Of a stretch of DNA of 34,420 nt, positions 26,530 to 34,420 are shown one piece after another. Source of the stretch: Massilia psychrophila (GTDB lineage Bacteria; Pseudomonadota; Gammaproteobacteria; Burkholderiales; Burkholderiaceae_D); NCBI RefSeq assembly GCF_002760665.1, contig NZ_PDOB01000041.1:1-34420 (forward strand), given 5' to 3'. The notes under the pieces were generated by a model that searched no databases, was not told the DNA's origin, and saw only the letters and a list, made by a program, of their open reading frames with translations. The first letter of the stretch is position 1. Each line of letters opens with the position of its first letter. The translations under genes were made by a program, and so were the position numbers.

Positions 26530-29500
26530 GGTGAGGTAGCAGGGATCGCACCGGCTGCAGCGCCCGGCACGTCAGGTACGTCAGGCAAGCGGCCCAGTGC
26601 CTGCTCTTGCGGGCCGCGCGAGCGCAGCTTGTCGAGCAGGACGTAGACCACCGGCGTGGTCAACAGCGTGAGCAGCTGGCTGGCGACCAGGCCGCCGATG
26701 ATGGCGATGCCGAGCGGCTGGCGCAATTCGGCGCCTTCGCCGAAGCCGATCGCCAGCGGCAAGGCGCCCAGCGCGGCGGCGAGCGTCGTCATCAGGATCG
26801 GGCGGAACCGCAGCAAGCAGGCCTGCCTTACCGCTTCGAGCGGGGTCAGGCCGCGCGAGCGCTCGGCCTCGAGCGCGAAGTCGATGATTAGAATCGCGTT
26901 TTTCTTGACGATGCCGATCAACAGGAACACGCCGATCAGCGCGATGACTGAAAACTCCATCTTGAACAGCAGCAGCGCCAGCACCGCGCCGACGCCGGCC
27001 GAGGGCAAGGTCGACAACACGGTGACCGGGTGCACCAGGCTTTCGTACAGGATGCCGAGTACGATGTAGATGACGACGATGGCCGCCAAAATCAGCAAGG
27101 GCTGCTGCTGGTTCGCTTCCTGGGCGGCGCGCGCGGTACCCTGGAAGCTGCCGCGCACATTGGTCGGCAGCGCGATCTCGGCTTCGGCCTGGTGCACGGC
27201 GGCTTCGCCCGCGGCCATGGTGCTGCCCTCGGCCAGGTTGTACGACACCGTGGTGGCCAGTTCGCCATCCTGGTGATTGACCGACGTCGGCGTCGCGCTT
27301 TCGGTGAAGCTGGCGATCGCCGACAGCGGCACCATGCTGGTCGCGGCGTTCGACAGCGCCTGGCCGCCGGCCGGGTCGCGCGCGGCCGTCAGGTTCAACG
27401 GCAGTGCCGGGGTGCCGGCGCCAGGGTTGGCGGACGGCGCCGCTTGCGCTCCGGTCGACGCCGCGGTCGCCTTCGAGGGCACGTAGACGTCGTGCAGCGC
27501 TTCCGGCGTCTGCGCATACTGCCTGGCCACGCCCATGATCACGCGGTACTGGTTCAGTTCATCGTAAATGGTGGCGACCTGGCGCTGGCCGAAGCCGTTG
27601 TAAAGCGCATTGTCGACGTCGCGCGCGCTGATGCCAAGCCGGGCGGCGCTGTCCTTGTCGATTTTCACAAACGTCTCGACGCCGTTTTCGGCTTGATCGG
27701 TATCGACGTCGACCAGCGCCGGCTGGCGCTTCATGGCGTCGGCCAGCTTGCCGGCCCACAGCTTGAGGTCGGCACTGTTGTCGCTTTTGAGCGTGTACTG
27801 GTAGGTCGAGTTGGCCGAGCGCCCCCCCATGCGCAAGTCCTGCACCGGGTTGAGAAACAGCGATACGCCCGTCACTTTCGCCAGTTGCGGTCGCAGGCGG
27901 GCGATCACGGCCTGGCCGGCGGCGCCCGCGGGCCGCTGCGCCACCGGCTTGAGGTTGATGAACATGAAGCCGCCGCCGGCGCGCGCGCCGCCGGTAAATC
28001 CCACCACGGTGGCCACCGCCGGGTCGCGCTTGATGATGTCCACCAGCTGGCGCAGCTTTTCCTGCATCGCCTGGAACGAGATCGACTGGTCGGCGCGGAT
28101 GCCGCCGCTGATCTGGCCGGTGTCCTGGCGCGGGAAAAAACCCTTTGGCGCGGCGGAAAACAGGTAGACGTTCAGGCCCACCACGAACGCCAGGATCAGC
28201 ATCACCAGCGCCTTGCTGCCGAGCGCCCAGTCGAGCGAATGTTCGTACATTTTCAGCACGCTGTCGAAGCCGCGCTCGGCCCAGCGGGACAGCCTGCCGG
28301 GCCGCCGCTCAAGCCCGGCGGCGACCGGTTTGAGCAGCCAGGCGCACATCATCGGCGTGGTGGTGAGCGAAATGACCAGCGAAATCATCACCGCCGCCGA
28401 CAAGGTGACGGCGAACTCGCGGAACAGCCGGCCGACCTGGCCGCCCATGAACAGCAGCGGGATGAACACCGCCACCAGCGACAGGCTGATCGACAGCACC
28501 GTGAAGCCGACCTCGCGCGCGCCCAGCAGCGCCGCCTGCAAGCGGTCCATGCCCTGTTCGATATGGCGGCTGGTGTTTTCCAGCACCACGATGGCGTCGT
28601 CGACGACGAAGCCAGTGGCCACCGTCAGCGCCATCAGCGACAGGTTGTTGAGCGAAAAACCGAGCAGATACATGACGCCGAAGGTGCCCAGCAGCGAGAC
28701 AATGGTGGCCACCGCCGGGATGACGGCGGCGCGCACCGAACGCAGGAACACGCTCACCACCAGCACTACCAGCACGATCGAGATGACCAAGGTCAGTTCG
28801 ATTTCGCGCAGCGAGGCGCGGATCGAGTTGGTCGAATCGGACGCCACTTCGAGCTTGACGTCCTGCGGCAGCTGCGCCTGCAAGGCCGGCAGCAAGGCGC
28901 GCACGCCATCGACCGTCTTGATGACGTTGGCGCCGGGCTGGCGGGTAACCAGCACCACCACCGCCGGCTCGCCATTGAACAGGCCCAGCGTATTGACGTT
29001 CTCGACGCCGTCGCTGACGGTGGCGACGTCAGCGAGCCGGATGGCGGCGCCATCGCGCCAGGCCACGACCAGGGTGCGGTAGTCGGCCGCGCTGCGCTCG
29101 CCGGTGGCGGTCGAGGCCTGCGAATAGATCTGCAAGCGCTTGCCGTTGCCCTCCAACGCCCCTTTCGGGCGGTTGGCGTTGGCGGCCTGGATCGACGCGC
29201 GCACGTCTTCGGTCGACACGCCGTACTTGTTGAGCGCGTACGGCAGCAGGTCGACCCGCACCGCCGGCAGCGAGCCGCCGCCGATTTCGACGTCGCCCAC
29301 GCCCGCCACCTGCGCCAGCTTCTGCTGCACCAGGTTCGACACCGATTCGTAGATCTGGCCCGGGGTGCGGGTCTTCGAGGTCAGCGCCAGGATGATCACC
29401 GGCGCGTCCGACGGATTGGCCTTGCGGTAGGTCGGGTTGCTGCGCAGCGTCGGCGGCAGGTCGGCGCGCGAGGCATTGATCGCCGCCTGCACTTCGCGTG

Positions 29501-29813
29501 CGGCCGAATCGATTTTGCGGTTCAGGTCGAACTGCAGGCTGACCCGGGTCGAGCCGTTGCCGCTGTTCGACGTCATCTCGTTCACGCCCGAGATGACGCC
29601 CAGGCGCCGCTCGAGCGGGGTGGCGACGCTGCTGGCCATCGTGTCGGGGCTGGCGCCAGGCAGCGAGGCCGACACCGAGATGGTGGGGAAGTCGACTTGC
29701 GGCAGCGGCGACACCGGCAGCGCGAAGAACGCGCCAATGCCGGCCAGCGCGATCCCCAGCGTCAGCAGCACGGTGGCGATCGGGCGCCGCACGAAGGGTT
29801 GCGACAGGTTCAT
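26526..29813 (-). CDS. mdtC: RND efflux permease, MdtC/MuxC-like
   Basis: This is a 1095-residue inner-membrane proton/drug antiporter with twelve membrane segments and two large periplasmic loops. The N-terminus [20 protein letters not shown] and the TM4 proton-relay motif [13 protein letters not shown], with two aspartates, are typical. It pairs with the MdtB-like protein upstream, and in E. coli such pairs form a B2C heterotrimer. It is longer than the usual 1025-1040 residues because of a low-complexity insertion in the second periplasmic loop (about 27340-27480) and a C-terminal tail ([22 protein letters not shown]). Both ends overlap neighbouring genes as ATGA. Confidence 0.93.
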   Translation of the reverse strand: MNLSQPFVRRPIATVLLTLGIALAGIGAFFALPVSPLPQVDFPTISVSASLPGASPDTMASSVATPLERRLGVISGVNEMTSNSGNGSTRVSLQFDLNRKIDSAAREVQAAINASRADLPPTLRSNPTYRKANPSDAPVIILALTSKTRTPGQIYESVSNLVQQKLAQVAGVGDVEIGGGSLPAVRVDLLPYALNKYGVSTEDVRASIQAANANRPKGALEGNGKRLQIYSQASTATGERSAADYRTLVVAWRDGAAIRLADVATVSDGVENVNTLGLFNGEPAVVVLVTRQPGANVIKTVDGVRALLPALQAQLPQDVKLEVASDSTNSIRASLREIELTLVISIVLVVLVVSVFLRSVRAAVIPAVATIVSLLGTFGVMYLLGFSLNNLSLMALTVATGFVVDDAIVVLENTSRHIEQGMDRLQAALLGAREVGFTVLSISLSLVAVFIPLLFMGGQVGRLFREFAVTLSAAVMISLVISLTTTPMMCAWLLKPVAAGLERRPGRLSRWAERGFDSVLKMYEHSLDWALGSKALVMLILAFVVGLNVYLFSAAPKGFFPRQDTGQISGGIRADQSISFQAMQEKLRQLVDIIKRDPAVATVVGFTGGARAGGGFMFINLKPVAQRPAGAAGQAVIARLRPQLAKVTGVSLFLNPVQDLRMGGRSANSTYQYTLKSDNSADLKLWAGKLADAMKRQPALVDVDTDQAENGVETFVKIDKDSAARLGISARDVDNALYNGFGQRQVATIYDELNQYRVIMGVARQYAQTPEALHDVYVPSKATAASTGAQAAPSANPGAGTPALPLNLTAARDPAGGQALSNAATSMVPLSAIASFTESATPTSVNHQDGELATTVSYNLAEGSTMAAGEAAVHQAEAEIALPTNVRGSFQGTARAAQEANQQQPLLILAAIVVIYIVLGILYESLVHPVTVLSTLPSAGVGAVLALLLFKMEFSVIALIGVFLLIGIVKKNAILIIDFALEAERSRGLTPLEAVRQACLLRFRPILMTTLAAALGALPLAIGFGEGAELRQPLGIAIIGGLVASQLLTLLTTPVVYVLLDKLRSRGPQEQALGRLPDVPDVPGAAAGAIPATSP

Positions 29814-32800
29814 GCGGGGGCTTTTGCTGGCTCGCCGGTCTTGCGCTCGAAGCGTCGCGCCAAGCGGTCGAAACCGAGGTAGATCACCGGCGTGGTGAAC
29901 AAGGTCAGCATCTGGCTGACGATCAGGCCGCCGAAGATGGCCAGGCCTAGCGGGCGACGTAGTTCGGCGCCCTCGCCCCAGCCGAGCATCAGCGGCACCG
30001 CGGCGAATAGCGCCGCCAGCGTCGTCATCAGGATCGGCCGGAAGCGCAGCAGCGCCGCCTGGCGGATGGCGTCAACCGGCGACTTGCCGCCGTCGCGTTC
30101 GGCCTCGATGGCGAAATCGATCATCATGATGGCGTTTTTCTTGACGATGCCGATCAGGAGAATGATGCCAATGATGCCGATCAGCCCCAGATCCTGGCCG
30201 CTGATCATCAACGCCAGCAGCGCGCCGACGCCGGCCGACGGCAAGGTCGACAGGATCGTCAGCGGGTGGATGTAGCTCTCGTAGAGCACCCCTAACACGA
30301 TGTAGACGCAGACCACGGCGGCGAGGATCAGCCACAGCTGGTTCGACAGCGACGCCTGGTAAGCGCCGGCGGCGCCCAGGAAAGTCAGCGTCACCGAGGC
30401 AGGCAGCTTGATGTCGGCGGCAGCGGCGCGGATCGCCTCGACCGAGGTGCCGAGCGAGATGCCGGGCGCGGTGTCGAAGCCGATGGTGGTGGCCGGATAC
30501 TGCGCCACGTGGGTGATCTGCAGCGGCGCCGGCTGCTCAGTGATGGTCGCCACCGACGCCAAAGGGGTCGACTTGCCGGAGCCGGTGCGTAGCGGCAGGC
30601 GCCTGAGCGCCTCGATCGACAGGCCGGCGTCCTGCTGCGCTTCGAGGATCACGCGGTACTGGTTGGTTTCGGTGAAAATGGTCGAGACGATGCGCTGGCC
30701 GAACGCGCTGTAGAGCGCATCGTCGATCGACGCCGTTGTGATCGACAGGCGCGCAGCGCTGTCGCGGTCGATATTGACAAACGCGGCGGCGCCGGTGGCG
30801 CCGCCATCGGTGACGACGTTGCGCACCTTCTGTTCGTCCTGCAGGCGCACCACCAGCTTACCGGCCCATTCGATGACGGTGGCATTGTCGGCGCCTTCGA
30901 TCGAGGCGCGGTACTGGGTCGGCCCACTTTCGGCGTCGATCGTCAGGTCCTGGGTCGGCTGCACGTACAGCATGGCGCCGGCGATCCGCGCGGTCCGGTT
31001 GCGCAGGCGCGTCATGATTTCTTCCTGGCTGGACGAGCGCTTGTCCTTCAGGTTGATCAGCATGCGGCCGGTGTGGAGCATGGTATTGTTGGCGGCGTCG
31101 ACGCCGACGTTGGAGCTGAGCGAGAGCACGTCCGGGTCGGCCAGGATGACTTTCGCCACCGACTGCTGCAGCTCGGCCATGCTGTCGTACGAAATTGCCT
31201 GGCGCGCTTCGACGCGCGCCTGCAACTGGCCGGTGTCCTGGGTCGGAAACAGCCCTTTCGGGATCCACAGGTACAGCAGCGCCGTCAGCACCAGGGTGGC
31301 GAGCGCCACGACCAGGGTCAAGCCCTGGCGCGCCAGGACCCAGTCCAACGCCATGTCGTAGCGCTTGACGACGCGGTCGAAAAAAGCCTGGGTCTTCATC
31401 GCCACCCGGTTCGGCTTTTGTTCGGCATGGCTGCGCAGCCAACGCGCCGCCATCATCGGCACCAGCGTCAGCGACACCACCGCCGAGATCAGGATCGTGA
31501 TCGCCAGCGTCACGGCGAATTCGCGGAACAGGCGGCCGACCACGTCGCCCATGAACAGCAGCGGGATCAGCACCGCGATCAAGGAGACGGTCAGCGAAAT
31601 GATCGTAAAGCCGATCTGCGCCGCGCCCTTGACGGCTGCGGCCATCGGTTGCTCGCCCTCCTCGATGTAGCGCGCGATGTTTTCGATCATGACGATGGCG
31701 TCGTCGACGACGAAGCCGGTGGCGATGGTGAGCGCCATCAGCGACAGGTTGTTCAGGCTGTAGCCGAGCAGGTACATGGCGCCGAAGGTGCCGATCAGCG
31801 AGATCGGCACCGCCAGGCTAGCGATCACGGTGGCGCGCACGCTGTGCAAAAAGGCGAAGATCACCAGCACCACCAGCAGTACCGCCAGCAGCAGTTCGAT
31901 TTCGACGTGTTTGACGGAGGCGCGAATGCCGGTGGTGCGGTCGGTCAGCACCTCGAGCCGCAGCGCCGTCGGCAGGCCGGCCTGCAGCTCGGGCAGGCGC
32001 GCCTTGATGGCGTCGACGGTGGCGATCACGTTGGCGCCCGGCTGGCGCTGGACGTTGAGGATGATTGCCGGGGTCAAGCCGGACCAGGCGGCCAGTTTGA
32101 CGTTTTCGGCCGAATCGAGGACCTGGGCGACGTCGGTAAGCCGCACCGGCGCGCCGTTCTTGTAGGCGACGATCAGGTTCTTGTAGTCGGCCACGGCCAG
32201 CAGCTGGTCGTTGGCGTTGATCGTGTAGGAGCGGGTCGGGCCGTCGAAGCTGCCCTTGGCGCTGTTGGCGTTGGCGGCCGTGATGGCGGTGCGCAGCGTG
32301 TCGAGCCCGAGGCCGTAGGACGCCAGCGCCCGGGTGTCGGCGCGGATCCGCACCGCCGGGCGCTGGCCGCCCGACAGCGTGACCAGGCCGACGCCGCTGA
32401 CCTGGCTGATTTTGAGCGCCAGGCGGGTGTTGACCAGGTTCTGCACCTCGGTCAGCGGCACCGTGTCGGAGGTAATCGCCAAGGTCAGCATCGGCGCGTC
32501 GGCCGGGTTGACCTTGGCGTACACGGGCGGCGCCGGCAGGTCGGTCGGCAGCAGCGAGCCGCCGGCGTTGATCGCCGCCTGCACTTCCTGCTCGGCGACG
32601 TCGAGCGTTTGGCCGAGGCCGAACTGCAAGGTGACGACCGAGACGCCGGAAGCGCTGGTGGAACTCATGCGCGCCAGGCCCGCCATCTGGCCGAACTGGC
32701 GCTCGAGCGGCGCGGTCACGGTGCGCGCCATCACTTCGGGGCTGGCGCCGGGATAGACGGTCTGCACCTGGATGGTCGGGAAATCGACTTGCGGCAGCGC

Positions 32801-32905
32801 CGACAGCGGCAAAAACTTGAAGCCGACAAGGCCGGCCAGCACAATCGCCACCATCAGCAGCGAGGTGGCGACCGGGCGCTTGATGAAGGGGGCGGAGGGG
32901 CTCAC
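29810..32905 (-). CDS. mdtB: RND efflux permease, MdtB/MuxB-like
   Basis: This is a 1031-residue RND transporter subunit. It begins [21 protein letters not shown] (the first codon is GTG 32905) and has the TM4 relay motif [13 protein letters not shown]. Paired tandem RND genes downstream of one adaptor and upstream of an outer-membrane factor are the MdtABC/MuxABC-OpmB arrangement, which exports drugs, bile salts or novobiocin-like compounds in studied species. The GTG start overlaps the stop of the repeat-derived ORF as GTGA. The gene stop overlaps the MdtC-like start. The actual substrate here is unknown. Confidence 0.93.
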   Translation of the reverse strand: MSPSAPFIKRPVATSLLMVAIVLAGLVGFKFLPLSALPQVDFPTIQVQTVYPGASPEVMARTVTAPLERQFGQMAGLARMSSTSASGVSVVTLQFGLGQTLDVAEQEVQAAINAGGSLLPTDLPAPPVYAKVNPADAPMLTLAITSDTVPLTEVQNLVNTRLALKISQVSGVGLVTLSGGQRPAVRIRADTRALASYGLGLDTLRTAITAANANSAKGSFDGPTRSYTINANDQLLAVADYKNLIVAYKNGAPVRLTDVAQVLDSAENVKLAAWSGLTPAIILNVQRQPGANVIATVDAIKARLPELQAGLPTALRLEVLTDRTTGIRASVKHVEIELLLAVLLVVLVIFAFLHSVRATVIASLAVPISLIGTFGAMYLLGYSLNNLSLMALTIATGFVVDDAIVMIENIARYIEEGEQPMAAAVKGAAQIGFTIISLTVSLIAVLIPLLFMGDVVGRLFREFAVTLAITILISAVVSLTLVPMMAARWLRSHAEQKPNRVAMKTQAFFDRVVKRYDMALDWVLARQGLTLVVALATLVLTALLYLWIPKGLFPTQDTGQLQARVEARQAISYDSMAELQQSVAKVILADPDVLSLSSNVGVDAANNTMLHTGRMLINLKDKRSSSQEEIMTRLRNRTARIAGAMLYVQPTQDLTIDAESGPTQYRASIEGADNATVIEWAGKLVVRLQDEQKVRNVVTDGGATGAAAFVNIDRDSAARLSITTASIDDALYSAFGQRIVSTIFTETNQYRVILEAQQDAGLSIEALRRLPLRTGSGKSTPLASVATITEQPAPLQITHVAQYPATTIGFDTAPGISLGTSVEAIRAAAADIKLPASVTLTFLGAAGAYQASLSNQLWLILAAVVCVYIVLGVLYESYIHPLTILSTLPSAGVGALLALMISGQDLGLIGIIGIILLIGIVKKNAIMMIDFAIEAERDGGKSPVDAIRQAALLRFRPILMTTLAALFAAVPLMLGWGEGAELRRPLGLAIFGGLIVSQMLTLFTTPVIYLGFDRLARRFERKTGEPAKAPA

Positions 32906-32930
32906 GGCGCCACCGCCCGCGTCACATTAT

Positions 32931-33125
32931 CGCCGTCGTCCCCGCGCACGCGGGGACCCCATTTTTGCACGCGTTGCAGGGTAGCCGCAAAAGGTCGCTG
33001 AACTCTAGCGCCGTCGTCCCCGCGCACGCGGGGACCCCATTTTCGCACGCGTTGCAGGGTAGCCGCAAAAGGTCGCTGAACTCTAGCGCCGTCGTCCTCG
33101 CGCACGCGGGGACCCAGTTTGCACG
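32931..33125. repeat. 78-bp tandem repeat with REP-like hairpin
   Basis: Two full copies (32931-33008 and 33009-33086) are nearly identical, and a third partial copy begins at 33087. Each carries GTCCCCGCG-CA-CGCGGGGAC (first copy about 32937-32956), a self-complementary REP-type core found scattered in many proteobacterial genomes. The array lies between the adaptor and the first RND permease. Confidence 0.9.
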
Positions 33126-33178
33126 ATAAGCTGATCAACTTTTGAAGGACGATGCCGGGCGTTGTCGCTGTTGCCGAG

Positions 33179-33253
33179 AAATTGGGTTCCCGCGTGCGCG
33201 AGGACGACGTGGCCATTCGACGTTTTGCGGCGCCCGCATGCGCGAGGACGACG
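33179..33253. repeat. Inverted REP-like copies
   Basis: 33179-33209 is the reverse complement of the third tandem copy's core (with small differences), and 33231-33253 is a second shorter inverted core (GCATGCGCGAGGACGACG). Together with the direct copies they could form a large hairpin in the operon transcript. Confidence 0.75.
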
Positions 33254-33272
33254 AACTCCAGGCTGGCGATTT

Positions 33273-34420
33273 TCATTGTGCAGCGCCTTCCCCGCCGCGC
33301 CGTGAATACCGCGCCGGCTTATCCCCCGGCAGCGTCACCTTGGCGCCATCCTTGAGGCGGTCGGCGCCCTCGGTAATTACCTGTTCGCCCGGCCGCAAGC
33401 CGGTGGCGACTTCGATCTTGTCGACCGTGGCCTGGCCGCGCGTGACCGGGCGCAGCGCCACGGTGCGCTCACGCGCGTTGAGTACGTACACGAAGTCGCC
33501 CGTGGAACCATGGCGCAGCGCCGTCACCGGCACCACCACCGCGTCCTTGATGGTGCGAATTTCCAGCCGCAGGTTGACGAACTGGCTCGGGAACAGCGCA
33601 CCGTTGGCGTTGGCGAAGCGGGCCTTGGCGCGCACGGTGCCGGTCTGGACGTCGACCTGGTTGTCGAGGGCGGCGAACTTGCCGGTGGCGAGGCTGGTGG
33701 TGCGGGTGCGGTCGAACGCGACGGCCGGCAGCGCCGCCCCCGCCTGCACGCGCGCCTGCAGGACCGGCACCTGGTCCTGCGGCACCGCGAATTCGACGTC
33801 GATCGGCGACAGCTGGGTGATGACGGCGATGCCGTTGGCGTCGCCGCTGCCGACCAGGTTGCCCATGTCGACCACGCGCAGGCCGACCCGCCCGGTGATC
33901 GGCGCCTTGACCTGGGTATGGGACAGGTTGAGCCTGGCGATGCCTTCGGCGGCGCGGTCGGTCATCACGGTGCCCTCCAACTGCTTGACCAGCGCCGCCT
34001 GGGTATCGACTTCCTGGCGGGCGATCGAGTCCTGGGTCAGCAAGGTGCGAAAGCGCGCCAGGGTCACTTTGGCGCTTTCGAGCTGGGCCTCGTCGCGCTG
34101 GCGTTGACCAAGCGACTGCAGCAGCGCCATGTCGAAGGCGCGCGGGTCGATGGTGGCGAGCACCTGGCCGGCCTTGACCAGCTGGCCTTCGCTGAAATGG
34201 ATTTTTTGCAGCACGCCCGAGACCTGCGGGCGCACCGTCGCGGTGGCCGCCGCGGTGACCGTGCCGAGCGCGTCGAGCACGACCGGGATGTCGGCCTTCT
34301 CGGCGGTGGCGACGCCGACGGTGGTGACCCCACCGCCGGGGCGCCCGCCGCCGCCCTGCGCACCCGCGCGCGCCGCGCCGGTAACGTTGCCGGCGCCGCC
34401 CGCGGCAGGATGCGTCAGGT
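33273..34420 (-). CDS. mdtA: RND efflux periplasmic adaptor, MdtA-like (5' end outside window)
   Basis: This is the C-terminal 381 residues of a membrane-fusion protein that links the RND permeases to the outer-membrane duct. The order is a glycine-rich linker (about 34330-34400), the lipoyl half LDALGTVTAAATATVRPQVSGVLQKI, the helical hairpin (QRQRDEAQLESAKVTLARFRTLL), and the second lipoyl half (HTQVKAPITGRVGLR). The beta-barrel (ANGALFPSQFVNLRLEI) and the membrane-proximal domain follow. The frame stays open to the right edge with no stop, so the start lies outside. The stop overlaps the repeat-derived ORF. It is the first known gene of the efflux operon. Confidence 0.93.
   Translation of the reverse strand, partial: LTHPAAGGAGNVTGAARAGAQGGGGRPGGGVTTVGVATAEKADIPVVLDALGTVTAAATATVRPQVSGVLQKIHFSEGQLVKAGQVLATIDPRAFDMALLQSLGQRQRDEAQLESAKVTLARFRTLLTQDSIARQEVDTQAALVKQLEGTVMTDRAAEGIARLNLSHTQVKAPITGRVGLRVVDMGNLVGSGDANGIAVITQLSPIDVEFAVPQDQVPVLQARVQAGAALPAVAFDRTRTTSLATGKFAALDNQVDVQTGTVRAKARFANANGALFPSQFVNLRLEIRTIKDAVVVPVTALRHGSTGDFVYVLNARERTVALRPVTRGQATVDKIEVATGLRPGEQVITEGADRLKDGAKVTLPGDKPARYSRRGGEGAAQ

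Larger units (their letters stand above)
32902..33276 (-). other. Repeat-derived ORF joining adaptor and permease genes
   Basis: An open frame of 124 codons starts with ATG 33276, overlapping the adaptor stop (ATGA). It ends with TGA 32902-32904, overlapping the permease GTG start (GTGA). Most of it is translated from the 78-bp repeats (26 codons each), giving repeated GPRVRGDDGARVQRPFAATL-like peptides. It resembles no functional protein. It may be fortuitous or may keep ribosomes moving from adaptor to permease. Confidence 0.5.

Noticed and set aside
27030-29882. A 950-codon open frame on the plus strand
   Set aside because: It lies antisense to the MdtC-like permease gene and encodes a His/Arg/Gly/Ala-rich sequence without domains. 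Long antisense frames are expected in high-GC genes.
31073-33001. A 642-codon open frame on the plus strand
   Set aside because: It is antisense to the MdtB-like permease and runs into the REP-like repeats, with no protein features.
32931-33253. Possible CRISPR array
   Set aside because: The whole 78-bp unit repeats, with no unique spacers, there are fewer than three full copies, and inverted copies are present. It is a REP-type repeat cluster.

Overview
The window is high-GC chromosomal DNA, most likely from a betaproteobacterium of the Oxalobacteraceae (Massilia/Duganella/Janthinobacterium type). The assignment rests on the conserved core order lysC, tilS, accA, a 3-methyladenine DNA glycosylase and cysS on the minus strand, divergent from ppiA, ppiB and lpxH on the plus strand, and on protein style. 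It is inference from gene order and remembered family sequences; no search was run.

Layout. (1) 1-3000 is a mobile-element graveyard. A set of IS21-type terminal repeats lies at the left edge. An IS6-family element (152-2562) follows, itself interrupted by a 1550-bp Tn5/IS50-like IS4-family element (258-1807) with perfect 16-bp inverted repeats and a 9-bp target duplication. Both transposase genes are broken. A gene-free stretch then leads to tRNA-Ser(GCU), whose 3' end faces the accessory DNA. (2) 3005-12366 is housekeeping: tRNA-Ser, lysC (with an internal start for a beta subunit), a tightly packed cysS/glycosylase and accA/tilS set with ATGA overlaps, the divergent ppiA-ppiB-lpxH operon, and two small exported proteins. 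(3) 12459-16311 holds an exported amidase, a glutathione S-transferase and a DUF535 (VirK/YbjX) protein. (4) 16385-19965 looks like a vitamin salvage locus: a TPP riboswitch before a TonB-dependent receptor, converging on a pnuC-family transporter translationally coupled to a NadR-like kinase. (5) 20210-25040 holds an S46 dipeptidyl-peptidase, a PhyH-like protein, a consensus sigma-54 promoter left in front of a deleted efflux adaptor gene, and an exported Ycf48/BNR-repeat protein. (6) 25108 to the right edge is an MdtABC/MuxABC-type tripartite efflux operon with two different RND permeases, an outer-membrane factor and an adaptor cut by the window edge.

How the parts fit. The TPP riboswitch suggests that the TonB receptor imports thiamine or a precursor. 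The PnuC homologue would then carry it across the inner membrane, and the NadR-like kinase would phosphorylate it to trap it in the cell. The RND operon is joined stop-to-start by overlapping codons at every junction. At one junction the joining ORF consists largely of an expanded 78-bp REP-like repeat, whose length keeps the frame open between adaptor and permease.

The most notable points are the riboswitch-linked salvage locus, the orphan sigma-54 promoter with its upstream palindrome, the repeat-derived ORF inside the efflux operon, the nested dead insertion sequences, and the unusual residues in the S46 peptidase and the PhyH-like protein.
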